Assembly (NCBI GenBank): GCA_038244535.1
Contig: JBBRTJ010000095.1
Coordinates: 1 to 14,078, forward strand
Length of the DNA: 14,078 nucleotides
Direction of reading: 5' to 3'
Origin: JBBRTJ01 sp038244535
GTDB lineage: Bacteria; Actinomycetota; Acidimicrobiia; Acidimicrobiales; Ilumatobacteraceae
Shown: piece after piece, positions 13,447 through 14,078 of the stretch
Position numbering within the stretch: position 1 is the stretch's first letter
How the letters are laid out: each line of letters opens with the position of its first letter
Translations under genes and position numbers: made by a program
Notes under the pieces: generated by a model
The model's database searches: none
What the model was told of the DNA's origin: nothing
Seen by the model: the letters and a program-made list of their open reading frames with translations, nothing else

Positions 13447-14078
13447 CCACCACCACCCCCAGCACCAACCCCGGCCCACGTCGGATCCGCCCGTGGTACG
13501 CAGGGCTCGCCCTGATCGTGCTGGGAACCGCGTCGATCATCGTCGGCTCGGTCCAGACCACGTCGTCGAACCCGAACATCGCCTGCCCGAGCGACCAGAA
13601 GCTCGTGGCGAAGTTCGAGGTCGAGAACGGCAGGTTCAAGTTCGACTCCGGGACCGCCGGAGTCGTCACCATCACCAACGGCTCCGCTACTGACGCCGAC
13701 GTGACCTCCACCGTGCCGATCTCGTCGTTCATCGTGAAGGGCGGCCCCAACGCGGTGCTGGTGGAGATGAAGCCGGCGCAGACCACCTTCCACATCTCCA
13801 ACAAGGTGCTGCCGAAGGTGGGCGGTGACAAGAACTTCCCCGACCTCTCAAACGTGCAGTTCTGCGGTGCCGGGAGCTCCCCGACCACGACCATCGTTGC
13901 GCCGGTCACGACACTGGCACCGGTCACCACACTGGCACCGGTGACGACACTGGCACCGGTCACCACACTGGCACCGGTCACCACACTGGCACCGGTGACG
14001 ACACTCGCACCGGTCACCACCCTCGCCCCGGTGACGACACTGGCACCGGTCACCACACTGGCACCGGTCACGACACTC
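13443..14078 (+). CDS. Membrane-anchored surface protein with C-terminal APVTTL repeats, cut by the right edge
   Basis: Starts at ATG 13443, overlapping the previous stop (ATGA), so probably the third gene of a pilT operon. I do not recognise a named family. Visible parts: a Thr/Pro-rich N-terminus with RRIR before a single hydrophobic segment (about 18-38); a compact extracytoplasmic domain between Cys48 (ACPSDQ) and Cys141 (VQFCG), containing FIVKGGPNA and DLSNVQFC, a pattern seen in small secreted actinobacterial and other surface domains; then a Pro/Thr stalk of ten APVTTL repeats from residue 153, still open at the window end. Topology is inferred: N-inside anchor or uncleaved signal, domain and stalk outside. 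The Thr/Pro stalk would be a natural O-glycosylation or wall-spanning segment. It may be an adhesin or partner of the pilus. The C-terminus is unseen. Confidence 0.8.
   Translation, partial: MTTTTPSTNPGPRRIRPWYAGLALIVLGTASIIVGSVQTTSSNPNIACPSDQKLVAKFEVENGRFKFDSGTAGVVTITNGSATDADVTSTVPISSFIVKGGPNAVLVEMKPAQTTFHISNKVLPKVGGDKNFPDLSNVQFCGAGSSPTTTIVAPVTTLAPVTTLAPVTTLAPVTTLAPVTTLAPVTTLAPVTTLAPVTTLAPVTTLAPVTTL
13899..14078 (+). repeat. 18-bp in-frame tandem repeat (APVTTL), at least ten copies
   Basis: Ten consecutive 18-bp units encode Ala-Pro-Val-Thr-Thr-Leu without one amino-acid change, running into the window edge. Units vary only at third positions (GCA/GCG/GCC, GTC/GTG, ACC/ACG, CTG/CTC), in mixed order. 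The array is likely prone to copy-number change. Confidence 0.95.

Noticed and set aside
13412..14071. Minus-strand frame with a VVTGAS repeat
   Set aside because: It is the reverse complement of the APVTTL array; the plus-strand frame has a coupled start, membrane segment and cysteine-bounded domain.
13899..14078. Right-edge repeats as a CRISPR array
   Set aside because: The 18-bp units are contiguous without spacers and stay in frame with the upstream gene.

Overview
The window is high-GC DNA (very strong G/C preference at third codon positions, GTG starts, TGA stops) and reads as a chromosomal segment of a high-GC actinobacterium. The Acidimicrobiia-like style of the pilus genes (single PilC and PilT, minor pilins beginning G|ETLIE, no outer-membrane secretin in view) is my best guess at the lineage, but it is an inference. 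The contents are a type IV pilus (T4P) locus interleaved with cyclic-di-GMP enzymes.

Layout. At 1-993 (minus strand, running off the left edge) is an EAL-domain c-di-GMP phosphodiesterase. It diverges, across a 263-bp intergenic region, from 1257-2963 (plus), which encodes a metallo-beta-lactamase-fold, ODP-like di-iron domain fused to a GGDEF diguanylate cyclase. After a 211-bp structured intergenic region come the pilus genes on the plus strand: pilC (3175-4437), a short major-type pilin (4519-4932), then three tightly overlapping genes: a PilV/GspI-like minor pilin (5046-5417), a PilX/GspK-like protein (5414-5923) and a 1031-residue PilW-like minor pilin (5920-9015). The last carries a beta-rich middle domain, two Ig-like domains and two PA14 domains. 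The prepilin peptidase pilD (9030-9791, minus) converges on that block and diverges from pilT (9809-10945, plus). pilT overlaps by four bases a CHASE-GGDEF-EAL protein (10942-13446), which in turn overlaps a membrane-anchored surface protein (13443 to the right edge) ending in a perfect APVTTL hexapeptide repeat.

How it fits together (inference). PilD would process the pilins, PilC is the platform, PilT the retraction ATPase, and the minor-pilin block would build a pilus tip whose PilW-like subunit displays PA14 lectin-like domains. Three c-di-GMP enzymes embedded in or flanking these genes, one with a putative oxygen/redox-sensing domain and one with an extracytoplasmic CHASE sensor, suggest that adhesion and twitching are tuned by oxygen and an outside ligand. 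The extension ATPase PilB and the alignment proteins PilM/N/O are not in this window and must be elsewhere.

Most notable points: the PA14-bearing giant minor pilin, the ODP-GGDEF fusion next to a phosphodiesterase, translational coupling of pilT to a dual GGDEF-EAL sensor, and several strong hairpins in the gaps of the pilus operon. No RNA genes, transposons, CRISPR arrays or phage genes were seen.
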